Source: Gnetum montanum
Lineage: Eukaryota > Streptophyta > Gnetopsida > Gnetales > Gnetaceae
Length of the DNA stretch: 64,000 nucleotides
Assembly: GCA_015680685.1 (NCBI GenBank)
Contig: MNCI01006676.1
Location: 390,191 to 454,190 of the forward strand
Direction: 5' to 3'
Made by a program: the position numbers and the translations under genes. Of this stretch, positions 45,724-57,430 are shown piece by piece. The notes under the pieces were generated by a model. The model did no database searches. It worked only from the letters and a program-made list of their open reading frames with translations, and was not told the DNA's origin. The first letter of the stretch is position 1; the number at the start of each line of letters is the position of its first letter.

Positions 45724-46558
45724 TGATGAGCCACGATATCGCATCCACGATTTTGCATATGCAATATCGAAGCCTTCCAAGCAATATCGGACATCCAATA
45801 TCAGGGCCTGTCTTGTCACCTATAAATAAGAGGAGGGTGCACTTGGTTTGGAAATACTTAGTTAATTAGTCTTAGTCCCTTACCTAAATTCTTGCCTTTT
45901 TCCTTTCTCAGAGTTAGAATTATTTCTGAGTACCCACAGTAGGAGTCATAAAGTGAATGGATCTTTATTCGAGCATTGTGTACCTAAGCACACCTTGTGG
46001 CCAGAAATAAAAATGAACTTTGTGATAAACCTTGTAGTATTTAGAATCACTTATTTAATGCTATTTATAGTTATTTAATGTTTTCTTTAGTTAATTAATG
46101 TTCTCTCTCTCTCTCCTTGTTAACTCCCCCAAGTAAGCACACTCAGTACGACCACTTCGAGCATGCTTGGAACACTTGGTAACCCAGTAACAATTAGTGT
46201 TTGGTAATCCTAGTAGTGTTGCACTAGTTCAGGATGTGGATGACAAGTGGGAATGGATGCTAATGTTAGGACTAGTTAGAGCATAGTCGATTAGTTAAAT
46301 TAAATTGGCTACTTAATTAGTTCACGTCTCCCTTTGTAGCACCAGGACATAAAACATAAAAATATATAAAAATCATATACCTCAAGTTTACTTAACCATA
46401 CAATTGAGCTATATGAGTAAGCTTGGGAAGACAATGATTGACCAACTTGTCTAGGTTTTGTAAAGGCGCATAAGCACTTAGTCCTTGGAATTCGACCGAA
46501 TCGTGCATGTACGCTTGTATTCATATGGTTGAGTGCAGGGATACCTCACCGCTCATCA
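45724..46558 (+). repeat. ATH-3 3' LTR
   Basis: Bounds TGATGAGCCACGATATCGC and CTCACCGCTCATCA. TATA at 45819-45833. U3 has GATATCGCATCCACGATTTT, then TGCATATGCAATATCG, differing strongly from the 5' LTR U3. Confidence 0.9.
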
Positions 46559-46873
46559 TCAATGAGAATCAAATAAGAAAAGCCACAATGCTACATGAGG
46601 CCAATCCTACAATCTCCATTTTCCATATCCTTTTTAATTCCATTAGCTCCTTAATTCCTCTTGTTACTCTTTTCAAAGGAGTCTCATTGCTAAATTTTAC
46701 AAGGTACAATGGGAAATATGATCCCACAAATCACGTTATCACCTTCTATAATGAATGCATGATCTTCGCCAACTATCCTTGTACTATTTTATGTGGTTTT
46801 TCTAAATCCTTAATAGAAAAAGTACTTGAATGGTATAGGGCCTTACCTCATGGATCCATTACCTTACTAGAGC
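46559..46873 (+). repeat. 316-bp flank copy, right of ATH-3
   Basis: Starts TCAATGAGAATC at the LTR edge and ends TTACTAGAG, after which TAT-II gag continues uninterrupted. Confidence 0.9.
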
Positions 46874-47230
46874 AATTCTTTGCAACCTTTATGAAGAAGT
46901 TCAAATATAATATTAGCAAGGATGAAACTTAGCAAAAATTATTAGTTATCAAATAGGCTTCTAATGAGTCTATGTCTAAATTCATCTCTCGATGATCATC
47001 TATAATGATGGAACTTACTTATCCTTTTCATAATGATCAGTTGTTAGACATATTTAATGAAGCTATGAATAACTACATCAGAGGGAAGTTGGAATATCCT
47101 AGGTCAATTAGCCTCCATAATATCATCATCTTTGCCAAACACATTGAAGAGGTGACTATTTAACATCATGATTTAGAGTGATATAATTTTCATAACAAGG
47201 AAAAAAATGCAGTAGGAAAAGTCAAATTCA
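46559..47230 (+). pseudogene. TAT-II gag, continued
   Basis: The first 316 bases repeat 36898-37213 with about 13 differences. Coding then continues (FFATFMKKFKYNISKDET, later MMELTYPFHNDQLLDIFNEA and HNIIIFAKHIEE). This is the second half of a retrotransposon gag core. A few stops are present. Confidence 0.75.
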
Positions 47231-49219
47231 CCTAAGATATTGGTCAAAATATGGCCTTGGTGAATCAAAATATGTTAGGTTCATCATCAAATAATGGAGA
47301 TAATGGTTACAACAAGAATCCAAATATAAAATCCATTGGTAGGGGGGGGAAATATATTCAATAATCATCAACAAAAAACACAAAAATATGGGTCCAAATA
47401 TCATAAGTTCCCAATGATATACACTCAATTATATAGCATGCTACTAAAGAATAGACATATTATGTCTAAATAAGTTTTATAAAAAATAAGGATACAATTC
47501 AAAAGGTTCAAGATCTTGGTTACTGATCCTTCCCAACATATGGAGGGAGATCCATCTATTCCTAAGTGGTATAATCCTAATAAGTTTTGCTACTACAATA
47601 AGGCTTTAGGTCATGATACTAATGATATTCAAGCATTAATGACAAAAAGAAAAATTTTGTTCAACACTCTATAACCTAGTAATCAAAACATAAAAATTTA
47701 TCAAGATCCTCTCAATGCACATTTAAGAAGAATTTTAGCCTTCCATGTGGAGCCCAAAAGTAATTATCCAAAAACCTTCTTTATCATTAAAATGGATTAC
47801 TCCTAGTATCAATTTTTTCTATTCTCTCATTTAACCCCCATCAAGACCCAAAAAGCCTTTTATTATAAATCTTCCCTAAAATGATACTAATGCTTCCATC
47901 TCTAAGAGTGTACGTAGGGCTCCATTAGTCATCGACATAATACCTTATTATGATGAAGTTTCTATAAGTTCATGACCTACCTTTAGTTATTCTTCCTTTT
48001 CTCTAAGGAATAGAGTACCTTTACCTAGTCATCCTATTGACTATCCTCTTGTCCTACCCTATGATATTTCTACTCCATCCCATCCCTTCTCTTCACCTAA
48101 GTCATAAGAGCCTTCCTTACTTCCTACTCCCACTTCACTTGTCAGGATTCTTACTTGGGCTTAAAAGAAGTAGTGGCCAATAATATAAAGAAAAATAGAA
48201 AGAATAGGCCAACAAGCAACCTATTCAAAACAAAAAGAAAGTTTCAATCCATAATACATTAAACATAATTCCTCCTCCTTCCATTGTTATTTCACCTCCT
48301 TCACCTACATCAAATGTTAGTCCTTCTACACTAGTTTTCAAGGATGTAATTCTTGGGATAAGGCTTAGCCCCAAATAACTACTACAATGAAGTCAAAAGG
48401 GACAAACATTTTCCTTTCTGCCCTCATCCCTACTTCAAAGGAACATTATTTAGCATTGAAGGAGCTTCTAATATTTATCACAATACCTTCAAACATTCAA
48501 CCTCATATTCAAATAAGCTCATTTGTGGTTAATCCTTTACGTTATAAGACTAATTGTTTAGTTTTTAAGGGAGAAAACATCCAAACACATCTTAAGATGG
48601 GTGTTGAGTGCTAGTTTCCAATTTACAACACCATATAGATTAAAGATAACATGTAACTACCCTTGATGCATGTAGATGATGGAGCCAGAACCAAGGTCAT
48701 CTCATGGATAGTCATTAAGCATCTTGATCTTCAAATATTGGTGCTAGAGTAGAAATTCTAAGAGCAATAAAATTTCCTTTTTTATAGGTAGTTCAATTAT
48801 GTCTAAGGTAATATTTGCTATCTTTAGAGAACCTTTTGGAATGAATGCTCTCTTAGAAAGACCTTAGTTAGCTTATCATTATGATGTGTCCTTACCTTTG
48901 CATTAAGAGATACATTTTCCCTATAAAGATAAGTAAGTTATTATACATGCTAATCTAGAAGTTCTAGCTATCTTATGTTTAGATGTTATGAAAAAAAAAT
49001 CTAGCTTAGGATCTTAGCCTACTCTCATCAGTCAAACATCTTCAATGAAAGAGACTAACAAATCAAATTCAAGCATTCCTTGGTTATCAAGTATACATGA
49101 ATTCATAGACTTAGGATTTGGTGAGTTACACATCCTTGAGTCCATTAAAAGTATAAAGATTCCTACTAGGTTTGAAGCTAAGAAATCTACTACTAATACA
49201 TCATTACCTTAGAAGTATT
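47231..49219 (+). pseudogene. TAT-II gag tail and protease region
   Basis: Decayed + strand coding. Signs of a Tat-type protease are VDDGARTKVISWIVIKHLDLQ (about 48670-48735) and LLERPXLAYHYDVSLPLHXE (about 48850-48905). These resemble the DDGS/A-x-x-N and LGRPWIH-x-x-x-x-x-S-T-L-H-Q motifs of Ogre-like elements. Upstream parts are Pro/Ser-rich (48000-48330). An open frame at 48387-48614 covers the segment before the protease. Confidence 0.6.
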
Positions 49220-49540
49220 CTTCCTTATTTTATTATTTTATTTTAATTTATTTTTAATATTTATGTGTATTTCCTAGTGTTAATTAACTTTAGTTTCATT
49301 ATATTGTCTAGTTATTTTACTTTATTATTTTATCATACTTACTACTTGTCTAATATAGTCTTCTTTATTGCTTTATGTTAATGCTTAATTTTCTTTACAT
49401 TATGATTTCATCACACATTTTGTTTAGTGGTTGTATTATTTTTGGCTTATAAAAAATTGCAAAACAATAAACATCCTAAAATTGCAAAATTTCATAAGCA
49501 TAGAATACTAAAAAACTATAAACATTACAAACATATAAAA
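49220..49540. other. AT-rich stretch without genes
   Basis: Very T/A-rich; no coding or repeat identity recognised beyond its position next to the reversed Tat LTR. Confidence 0.5.
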
Positions 49541-51845
49541 CCCACAAACCATAAAGAATAATAGCCTTGTTGTTCCTCCAAAAATGTTCTTTAAACTTCT
49601 ACAAGGACACTTCTACGAACTAAGTGTTGAGATACTTAGCATGCAGCCATAAATGGTCTTCAAATCAATGTAATCCTTAATAAATCAATGATTATAAAAT
49701 GAAGGGCCCCAAATCTTCTAATCAAATATGTACTTAGCCTACTACAGATGTTCCAAGAATGGTAGGAAAACAATGAAGAACATGAGAATTTTTAATGCCA
49801 AAATTGACTAAGTGTAAAATCACTAGAAAAATGACTATGTATGGATTATTAGAAAATAAACTAAGTGTAAAGTAATATATGAATGATGGAATAAAAATAA
49901 AGTGAAAAATACACATAATGACCATAAAAAATTAAAAATACTGTAGTTTTGATGTGAGAAAAATGGTTTCAATTCCCTCTCTAAACAATAGAATTTTTAC
50001 ATAAAGAAATGGCGAAGTGTAAAATGCTGAAAATTTGACCAAGTAGAGAATGAAACATGAGAGATGAAAAAAAAACTAAGTATATAACTTGTATAAAAGG
50101 ATGTAAATGTTGAAATATTAGTATTATCATGTGGAGAGAAGGACATTAAGTGCCTCCCTGAAAAATGAGATTTTTATATGCAAAAACTCCTAAATGTAAA
50201 ATGCTAAATATTTGACTAAGTATATAGAAAGGTTGAAAATAACTAAGTGTAAAATAAGTTGTAAATGTTTAAATCAAAATAAAGTGCAAAGTATAGATAA
50301 AAAAACATACAATATTCAAACTGTAGCTTTGACATGAGCCAAGTTTGGATGCAAGAAAAGTTTTAACAAAAGACAAGTTTTGACATGAACCAAGTTTTGA
50401 TGCCAGACAAGTTTTAACGTGGGCCAAGTTTTGACATGAGATAAGTTTTGATGTGAGAGAATGGATATGCATAAAATGTTGATATGACAGGAATTTTGAA
50501 AACTATGTAATTTTGATATGACAGGAAAATAACGTAACAAGTAAGAGAGAAAAATTAACTAATCATAGAATCTATGTAAGTAAGCACAAAATAGAGAGAT
50601 TACATCAAAGTGGGAAAAGATCCCAGATGTAATGCTTTATTGATTAAACAAAGGAAGAAAAAATAAAGGGTTCATCTTCTATAGAGGGCCAAATTACAAA
50701 TGGTGGGAGAAAAACATAAGTATGACAAAAATAATAAAAGAAGCTTAGATCTGAAGTAAAATATAAATTCGAAGAGTGGAATTGAACCTTTGGAGGATTA
50801 TTTGATTAATAGACAAGCCGTAGACACAATCTAAAATTAATTATGGATAAAAATGAAGCTATTTTGGCCAATGTTCATGTTATTGACACAAGAGCTAAAA
50901 AGTTCTAACTCTAAAAAGTAACATGGATGCCTAAAAATTCTATCTCTAGAAGTGATGTAGAATGCGTAGAAGATATTCAAGGCAATTGAGAAGTACAAGG
51001 GTGTTGTAGTTGTGGTAGTCACTCATGCTCTCCAACTTTTAAAATTTGAATAGTGGTCTCAAATCTCAAAAAATTCCAACCCAGTCTCTAAAGATCTCTG
51101 CTTCGCTAAATCTTTAAAAATCCAATCATCGCACTAAAATATCCAACCTAAAGATTCCAAGTCTAAACTTGTGTTTCAAGCTTATACTTATAGGCTTGAA
51201 GTTGCTAAGTTTAATTTATGGTTGCTAAAACCAAAATTGGGATTTTAGCAAGTTGTCTGAAATTGACACAAGTTCAAAAATAACAAGTTTGACATTTAGC
51301 TTCAACACCCTATGTCATTTTTGCTCTTGATGTTGATTCTAAGTTTTAACATCCAATGTCAACTAGCCCTTTGATGTTCCACATTAATCTTGCTTTTGAT
51401 GTCCAATGTTATTTTACACTTAGAAATATTTTGACACCACATCAATCATACTTAGAAAAATTTTGATGCCACGTCAAAAACACTTAGAAAAATTTTGACC
51501 ATTTTTTATGTTTTTCTTAAAGTTGTTCAAATTAACATCAAAAAGTTGGGATATGACCCCTAATGATCCATGGAAGCCTTTGAACATAAAAAATGTATCT
51601 TTCAAGGCTTTTTTGAAGGCAATTTGTACTATGGTACTAAAGGAAATCTAATTTAACATCCATTTCCTCCAACACTTAGAAAAATTTTGACCCATGTCAA
51701 CTCCAACACTTAGAAAAATTTTGATGTTGGAGCTCTAACACTTACAAAAATTTTGACTAGTGCTAGCTCTAATACTTAGAAAACATTTGACTCCAAATTT
51801 TTTTGAAAGTCACCAACATAGAAGCTACTCTTAGTTTCTTAAGTA
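49541..51845 (-). repeat. Reversed Tat-type LTR (LTR C), start truncated
   Basis: Its complement aligns with LTRs A and B: TTCACTTTATTTTTATTCC-type U5, CCCTCTATAGAAGATGAACC at about 50667, and subunits with TTTTTCTAAGTGTT. Homology to LTR A stops about 190 bases inside the expected start. Close to that edge (51670-51800) a short unit around TCAAAATTTTTCTAAGTGTT is expanded about four times. Four 30-bp AAGTTTTGAC-type repeats also occur at 50340-50460. Confidence 0.7.
50330..50465. repeat. Short tandem repeat within LTR C
   Basis: Imperfect units of the form GACAAGTTTTGACATGAGCCAAGTTTTGATG recur about every 20-30 bp, seven or so times. Confidence 0.7.
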
Positions 51846-53200
51846 CATGTTCCTTCTCTTTTGTATGCAAGGAACACTTCCTCACCACTTCCATCTCATG
51901 AAGTGGACCTCCACAAACTAATTTCTTCCAAGGTAGCTCCATATTTTTTTCAATAGAGGACTTAGCTAGATCCTCATATAATGATGTTGCTACCTCTAGT
52001 GAACTAGGTAGTACTAAAGGAAGGTTAGCATGATATGCATCACATGTTGATACATAGGATAAGAGAATTTTTCCTCACCGAACATCTTTCCCTCATGATC
52101 AAGATAAGTCAATAGCTTCATGAAACATTGTAACCTCTCATAATAGAATTTGAAGTTGATGGAGTTGCTAGAACTCCCATCATCTACAATGTCAAAGTTG
52201 ATCAACTTACTAGACACCTTCTCTAAGTAATGAGCCCAACTGTAGTGAGTTCCATAAGTCATGACATTATAAAGTATTATAAACCTCATTGAAGAAGCAA
52301 TCTATGTTGCCTAATCTTGTCACAGAGTATCCTCTTAATTAAGAGATGATACATTTGAACTAGATTGAGATTTTTACACTTAGTAATAATGTGAGCAGCA
52401 TCATCATACCTAGCCCATTGAGAGATAGTTTCATAACCAAGATTTATAATTTTTTCTTTCCCCTCAACTGCAAATTCATCATTAGGTAATTTGAACCAAT
52501 GCCTTAATGAGCTTTAATTCCAATGTAAAATGATCTCTCTATCATAAACTTAGAACACAAATAGTCACTACTAGCTTGAATAACATCTTACCACAGTAAT
52601 TACATCCATGGATGAGATGTTAGAAAACCTTAATGTAAATAAAGGAACCAATCCTGCTCAATCAAGATTAGGAAGATATCTCATCCTAGCTCCATTTGTT
52701 AACTATACATGACTCACAAGAGTGTTATGTACATTGGACTACAATTTGCATTCCAACACATTTCCAAGCTATATGTACATAACCTTTCAAATTTTAATTC
52801 TATCTATAAAGACAAAACATATGCAAGTTAAACATAGAAGTGATGCAAAATAAAGGCAATATCAAGCTAAATTCTAGACATGACTCTTAAAAAATCAACA
52901 TTGTGCACTTACCTTGTGACACTAACGAATCTAAGAGCCATTTAGCCATTTCTCTATTAAACCCAAATTAGGTCTCTCATGAAGCACATGCACCAACACT
53001 ACATGCTGAATGGCATCATATCACCTATCCTCCTAAGCTCTAGTCACCTCATCAAAGAACCATGCATAGATCATGGGACGTCAATTTCCCTTAAGAGCCA
53101 CATCACATAGCTTTCCCTCTAGCATCTTCAAGTAGGTGTCCTTCCTATTAGGATCCTTCAACCTACAACTAGAAGGAACAACAAAATTAGAATCATAAAC
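51775..53200 (-). pseudogene. Unrecognised minus-strand reading frame next to LTR C
   Basis: On the minus strand four open stretches line up with small shifts: YLKMLEGKLCDVALKGN and VLVHVLHERPNLGLIEKW (52930-53160); WFKLPNDEFAVEGKEKIINL to KIRQHRLLLQ (52290-52510); MRFIILYNVMTYGTHYSWAH to MHIMLTFL (52014-52289); and LPLVLPSSLEVATSLYEDL to VTFKKIWSQMFSKY (51775-52035). A CACAAG-GTAAGT junction near 52910 looks like a splice donor. I do not recognise the family. It could be an additional ORF of a Tat-type element, as some carry, or a captured host gene piece. Its last 15 codons overlap sequence shared with the LTR. Confidence 0.5.
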
Positions 53201-53239
53201 AAGAAAATATATACTTAGAAAAAATTATTAACATGAAAT

Positions 53240-53865
53240 TAAAAGTCATGCCAACTTACTTAGACATTGATTTTCTTGATCTCAACAAAGGAACTCTAAA
53301 CAATGACTTTCCATTACTTAACATTAATCAACTAGTAGACATAATAGCATGTCATGCTTTACTTAGTTTTATGTATGACTTCTTAGGTTATAACTAAATT
53401 CAAATTAATCCTCAACATCAACATTTTATAACTTTTATGACCCCATGAAAAAGATTTTTCTACACAAAAATGCCTTTCAAACTTAATGCTAGATCAACAT
53501 ACTAATGACTCATGACCTTTATATTTAGTGAAATGATGCTCAAAACTATCAACGATTATGTAGATGATCTAACTATTAAGTCCATCATTGCAACCAGTTA
53601 CCTCTCTAACGTAGACATAGTCTTAGCTTGTTGCAACAAGTACAACCTTTGCTTAAATCCAAAAAATTGTATTTTTGGCATAGAAACAAATAAAATGTTA
53701 GGATTTTTAGTTCTAGCTAATAGTATCATGGTAGACCCTAATAAAGTTAAGACAATCATGAACATTTACTGCCCAAGTACCTAAAAGACATGCATCATTC
53801 AAGATAAAGTTCAATCTACTTGTCATTTTATATGCAATCTTATTAATTATTTTACCCTATGCATA
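53240..53865 (+). pseudogene. TAT-II reverse transcriptase fragment
   Basis: ITYLDIDFLDLNKG-like start, then NDYVDDLTIKS (53545; Y-V-D-D box), LACCNKYNLCLNPKNCIFGI, and KMLGFLVLANSIMVDPNKVK. The frame at 53512-53784 is open. The thumb follows (CPSTXKTCIIQDKVQST). The fingers part is missing, replaced or displaced by the reversed LTR insertion. Confidence 0.75.
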
Positions 53866-54069
53866 GGGGATTCATGGATCCCAAAAAATTTCCATGCATA
53901 GTACATACCAAAAGCAAGAGCATTAATAGAAGCATATTAGATTCTCAATATATACTTTTTATTTAAATTAAATTTAAAATAATCTTTAATAAATTAAAAA
54001 AATTAAAAAACTAAATATAATTTAAATATTTTATTATATTTTAATTTTCATACCCACCTATAGACTTGT
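53866..54069. other. AT-rich insert in TAT-II RT/RNase H junction
   Basis: A stretch of almost only A and T (53935-54050) separates RT thumb from RNase H sequence that is continuous in other elements; nothing recognisable inside. Confidence 0.45.
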
Positions 54070-55249
54070 ACCTAGTCTTTGCATATACTCATGCACCCAA
54101 ACATGGTTTGAATTACAAATGCTTGATTCCTTGCTTCCAAGAATCAAATTCATTTAATGCATAGATTTCATCTCCTTTCTCACCTTTTTAAGAAATAAAC
54201 TACTTTTAACTAGTACTTGAAGCATCAAGACACCTCTGATATGATTAAGCATACTCTTACCAACCTTTTAATTCTTCATCACCCTTAATTTGATCTTTCT
54301 TTTTGCCTTTACCTATCTAAATCTAATCACTCTATTGTAGCATGCTTTGCCAACAATGCAAAGATGATATTAATCTCCCTATCTCCCACATTTCTCATCC
54401 TTTATTTGACTGTAAAATGCACAACACAAACATAGAAAAATATTTCCTAGGCCTTATCTTTGTCCTTGAGAAATGACAACACTACGTGCTAATGGTAAAG
54501 GTTCATGATATTTGCCAAGACAATGTTTTATGATCTATCACTACCAATCGTTATAACAACAACCACATGACAAAATATAAAGTACTCCTAATTGAATTTG
54601 AATTATCCTACCTTCCCCAACACTATATCAAGAGATCAACCATAGTGGACCTTCTTACATCTGCTCCCCTATCTGAACCTTTCAGCATAACCATCCAACC
54701 TCCCCCTAAGAAATCAAGTAAAGAAAAGATAACTCCTCTTCCAACTATGATGTTGACACATGAGGATTTTGATTCACACTTGCACTTTGATGGTGTACAT
54801 ACAACTTAAGGTTCTAGTGTAACTTATGTACTTTATCGCCAAGTTATGAATCCCATTTATTAAAATTATAAATTTAATTTTCTATGCACTACAAATGTAG
54901 CAAAATGTGAGGGCCTTAATTGTAGTTTTCTCTTAGCACTCCAACTTGGAATTAAGAGGCTTTCTATTCATGATGATTCTCAATTGGTCATATCACAAGT
55001 AAATAATGAATATGTTTGTAAGTCTAAAAACCATCAACCCTATGCAGAATTAGACAAAAATTTGCTTTTTAACTCTAAAGAATGTTTACTCACACATACC
55101 CATCGCTCAAGAAACATGCTTGTTGATGCGTTAGCTACTTTTTATCTTCTTACTGAACATGTTTTTCTTAAAGATTATTTATCTTACTCAACATAAGATA
55201 GACCAGTCACACTCATAGATACACAATGTATTTGCTTAGTTAACTTAGA
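54070..55249 (+). pseudogene. TAT-II RNase H and second RNase H
   Basis: Collinear with 21400-22480 of TAT-I: KYKVLLIEFELSYLPQHYIK (54567-54640), then DSHLHFDGVHTT (first Asp kept here), LLALQLGIKRLSIHDDSQLV and HRSRNMLVDALATF near 55100. The last motif is the R-x-x-N-x-x-A-D-A-L-A signature of archaeal-type RNase H. Few stops; better kept than the TAT-I copy. Confidence 0.77.
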
Positions 55250-55532
55250 ATAGATAAAAAATACTATGGTATTATATAAAACTTGCAACATAAAGAAACT
55301 CCTAAAAATCTATCTTATTTATAAAACCATGATCTTTGTATATATTCTAAAAAAATTTGTATTGTTAATCTTGGTATTTTATGTTGTATCTTCCTAATAT
55401 GTGTTCTTCTACATTTTCTAAGTCATGATGAAGCGCAAAAGTTTTTAGAATAGGTTCATTCTTATATATGTGATCGTCAATTAGGCTTACAATCTCTCAT
55501 AGATAATTTCATTTCATTAGGTTATTAGTAGC
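55250..55532 (+). pseudogene. TAT-II integrase start
   Basis: Decayed frame ending DNFISLGY, the segment just before the Y-W-P-T-M motif of Tat integrases; compare VCGGHLDA and YXWPMM in TAT-I at 22758-22820. ATH-4 begins at 55533. Confidence 0.6.
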
Positions 55533-56393
55533 TGATAAATCAAAATTTTGACAAACTATGATATCATATATATGATATCATAGCTTCGATATCATAGCCC
55601 ATGCTACGTTGTCATATATGTGATATCGTGTGATGCATGCAAGTCTATAAATACAACACTTAGGTGCATGGATTTGCAACAGTTTTCATAACATATTAGC
55701 ATAACTCTTGCAGTTTGTTTTCGTAAGCACTTAGAAGTGTGAATGCTTATAGCGTAGTATGACGTAGTGTATGAATCTTTATTCAAGCATCTTCTACTTA
55801 GGCACAAGTGTGAATGACAATAATGATCAAGCTATTTCATACTATTGCAACATTCTCCTACTTTATTTTTTTACTTAGAATAATGTTTACTATTTTCATA
55901 GTTAATGTTTACTTTTTCATGCACTTTACCATTACTATTATTAAGCAAATTGAATACGACTAATCTTGAGCACTTAAATGTAATTGCTTGGTAACCTAGT
56001 AGTGCTATCTTTTGGTTCACCCAGTACCAAAGTACTTGGCAATTCCAATAGTAATTATACAAAGCCTAGGATGTGTATGGAAGGTTAGGACCAGATACTC
56101 ATCGCCTTAGCATAAACTAGATTCATTTACTATTTTAGTTAGACTTAGAAATTACTTTCACTTTATCATGTTTGCTAGAAGCCATATGGCTTAACAACAT
56201 TAACATATCATATACCTCACCTTGAGTTAAACCATACCCATAGATTTCACTAGCTCACATGGGAAGATAATGGTCTCAAACTTTAACTAGTTACTAGCAT
56301 ATTCATGTTGCCTCATCCACAGATTATGATCTTGTTGCACATGAACACCTGTGACTTTTATGGATGGGTGTTGGATTACTCCACCACTCATCA
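55533..56393 (+). repeat. ATH-4 5' LTR
   Basis: Bounds TGATAAATC and CTCCACCACTCATCA. TATA (TCTATAAATACAAC) at about 55646. A perfect 28-bp palindrome lies in U3 at 55556-55583. Start and end both match the family pattern although the sequence is diverged. Confidence 0.83.
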
Positions 56394-56394
56394 T

Positions 56395-56413
56395 TGGCAC
56401 AATTATCGAGGAC
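56395..56413 (+). promoter_or_regulatory. ATH-4 primer binding site (tRNA-Asp type)
   Basis: TGGCACAATTATCGAGGAC, directly after the LTR plus one base; several transitions from the tRNA-Asp complement. Confidence 0.8.
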
Positions 56414-56527
56414 TTGTCAATGTATGCTAAGTAATTGATTACATAAATTTTGTTGTACTTGAAACACAAAGTCAAAATTCATAACTCTAACTAAGCACAC
56501 TTAAAAAAAACATCTTAAACCATAACA

Positions 56528-57430
56528 TGGCTTCAAACAAGAATACAACATCACCTACCAAGGAACCACAAAAAAGTAATGATAAAATCAATGAAGAAGA
56601 AGAATAAGGAATGCTAATGCAAACAAGAATCATCTATGCTCACACTAATCCTTATCATCTAGATTTTACTTTCATCTTCCATCAAGACAAACAAATGAGG
56701 TGGAGAGACATGCAAGGTAACATAGTCCTACTTCTAGAACATGCAACACTTAGTATGATCCAAACTACCTTTAAGAGGAATGCACTTGGACCAAATCCAA
56801 GAAGAGTATCATGTGACTCAACAAATGATCAGACCTTATGAACCCACAAAGGAGCAAATGAGGAAAGATGCTGCTATGGAAATCAAATATGTACACAATA
56901 AGGGAAACAAGGTCAACACTTCGATTATCTTAGAAGAATTGGATGTTGATGCATTTATCATAGAACAACTCCACGAAAATCATGCAAAGCCTTTGAAAAT
57001 ACCTATCATCAAACTTGGAAAACCTAGAAAAGTTCAACTTCAATCCACTCTAGTAGAGGCACCTAGGAGGGAGGTTATTGACTCAAAGAGTAAGTAGGAC
57101 TAAAGGCCAGGAGTTTTTGTCAGGCCTTACAAAGGAGAATACATGAGTTATGAAAGGAGAAAAAGCTAATACTATTCTCCTACTACATCATCCACCTCAT
57201 CATGATCATCAATGGACTTTGATAGAAGAAGATACAAGTACCAAGACTATGATAGAAAAGAGAGAAGAACCCATGACCATCATAACCATCACTCAAGGCA
57301 TTTTAATTCAAAATATGAAGAGTAAGAATAGTGTAGACAAGGGATCCTAGAAATCATGAAAGGTATGAGCACAAAAGAGGGCACTACTACAACTAAGTGC
57401 ATGAACCTAATCGAGATGATGAACCCTTGA
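56528..57430 (+). pseudogene. ATH-4 gag N-terminal part
   Basis: Starts at the ATG at 56528 (MASNKNTTSPTKEPQKSN), with a stop after 27 codons, then FTFIFHQDKQMRWRDMQGN (56662-56718) as in ATH-1 and ATH-3. A Lys/Glu-rich middle (56780-57350) follows in shifting frames. Coding stops at the insert in the segment that in ATH-3 reads MMNPYSLP. Confidence 0.75.

Larger units (their letters stand above)
37214..46558 (+). mobile_element. ATH-3: Athila-like element with gag and full pol
   Basis: 5' LTR 37214-38033, primer site, gag, protease, RT, RNase H, integrase, non-coding block, purine tract and 3' LTR 45724-46558 are all in order on the + strand. It is the most complete coding set in the window, with stops and shifts but clear catalytic motifs. 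The flanks do not show a 5-bp target duplication (TAGAG left, TCAAT right). Instead 316 bases of TAT-II gag are present on both sides. The two LTRs are much more different from each other than the two 316-base copies. Confidence 0.88.
33268..55532 (+). mobile_element. TAT-II: Tat/Ogre-type element, 5' LTR to integrase start
   Basis: Own pieces are LTR B (from 33268), gag (36100-37213 and 46559-47230), protease region (47470-49200), RT (53240-53865), RNase H domains (54070-55230) and integrase start (55250-55532). It is interrupted by ATH-3, by a reversed Tat LTR with a minus-strand frame (49541-53200), and is cut by ATH-4 just after the integrase zinc region. It is a close relative of TAT-I, in the same orientation. 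Confidence 0.75.

Noticed and set aside
50330-50465. Regularly spaced repeats resembling a CRISPR array
   Set aside because: Units are imperfect, spacers are not unique, and the setting is a plant LTR.
50269-50540. Two minus-strand frames of 67 and 74 aa rich in repeated K-x-W/L-x-S-C words
   Set aside because: They come from the short tandem repeat within LTR C; no gene evidence.
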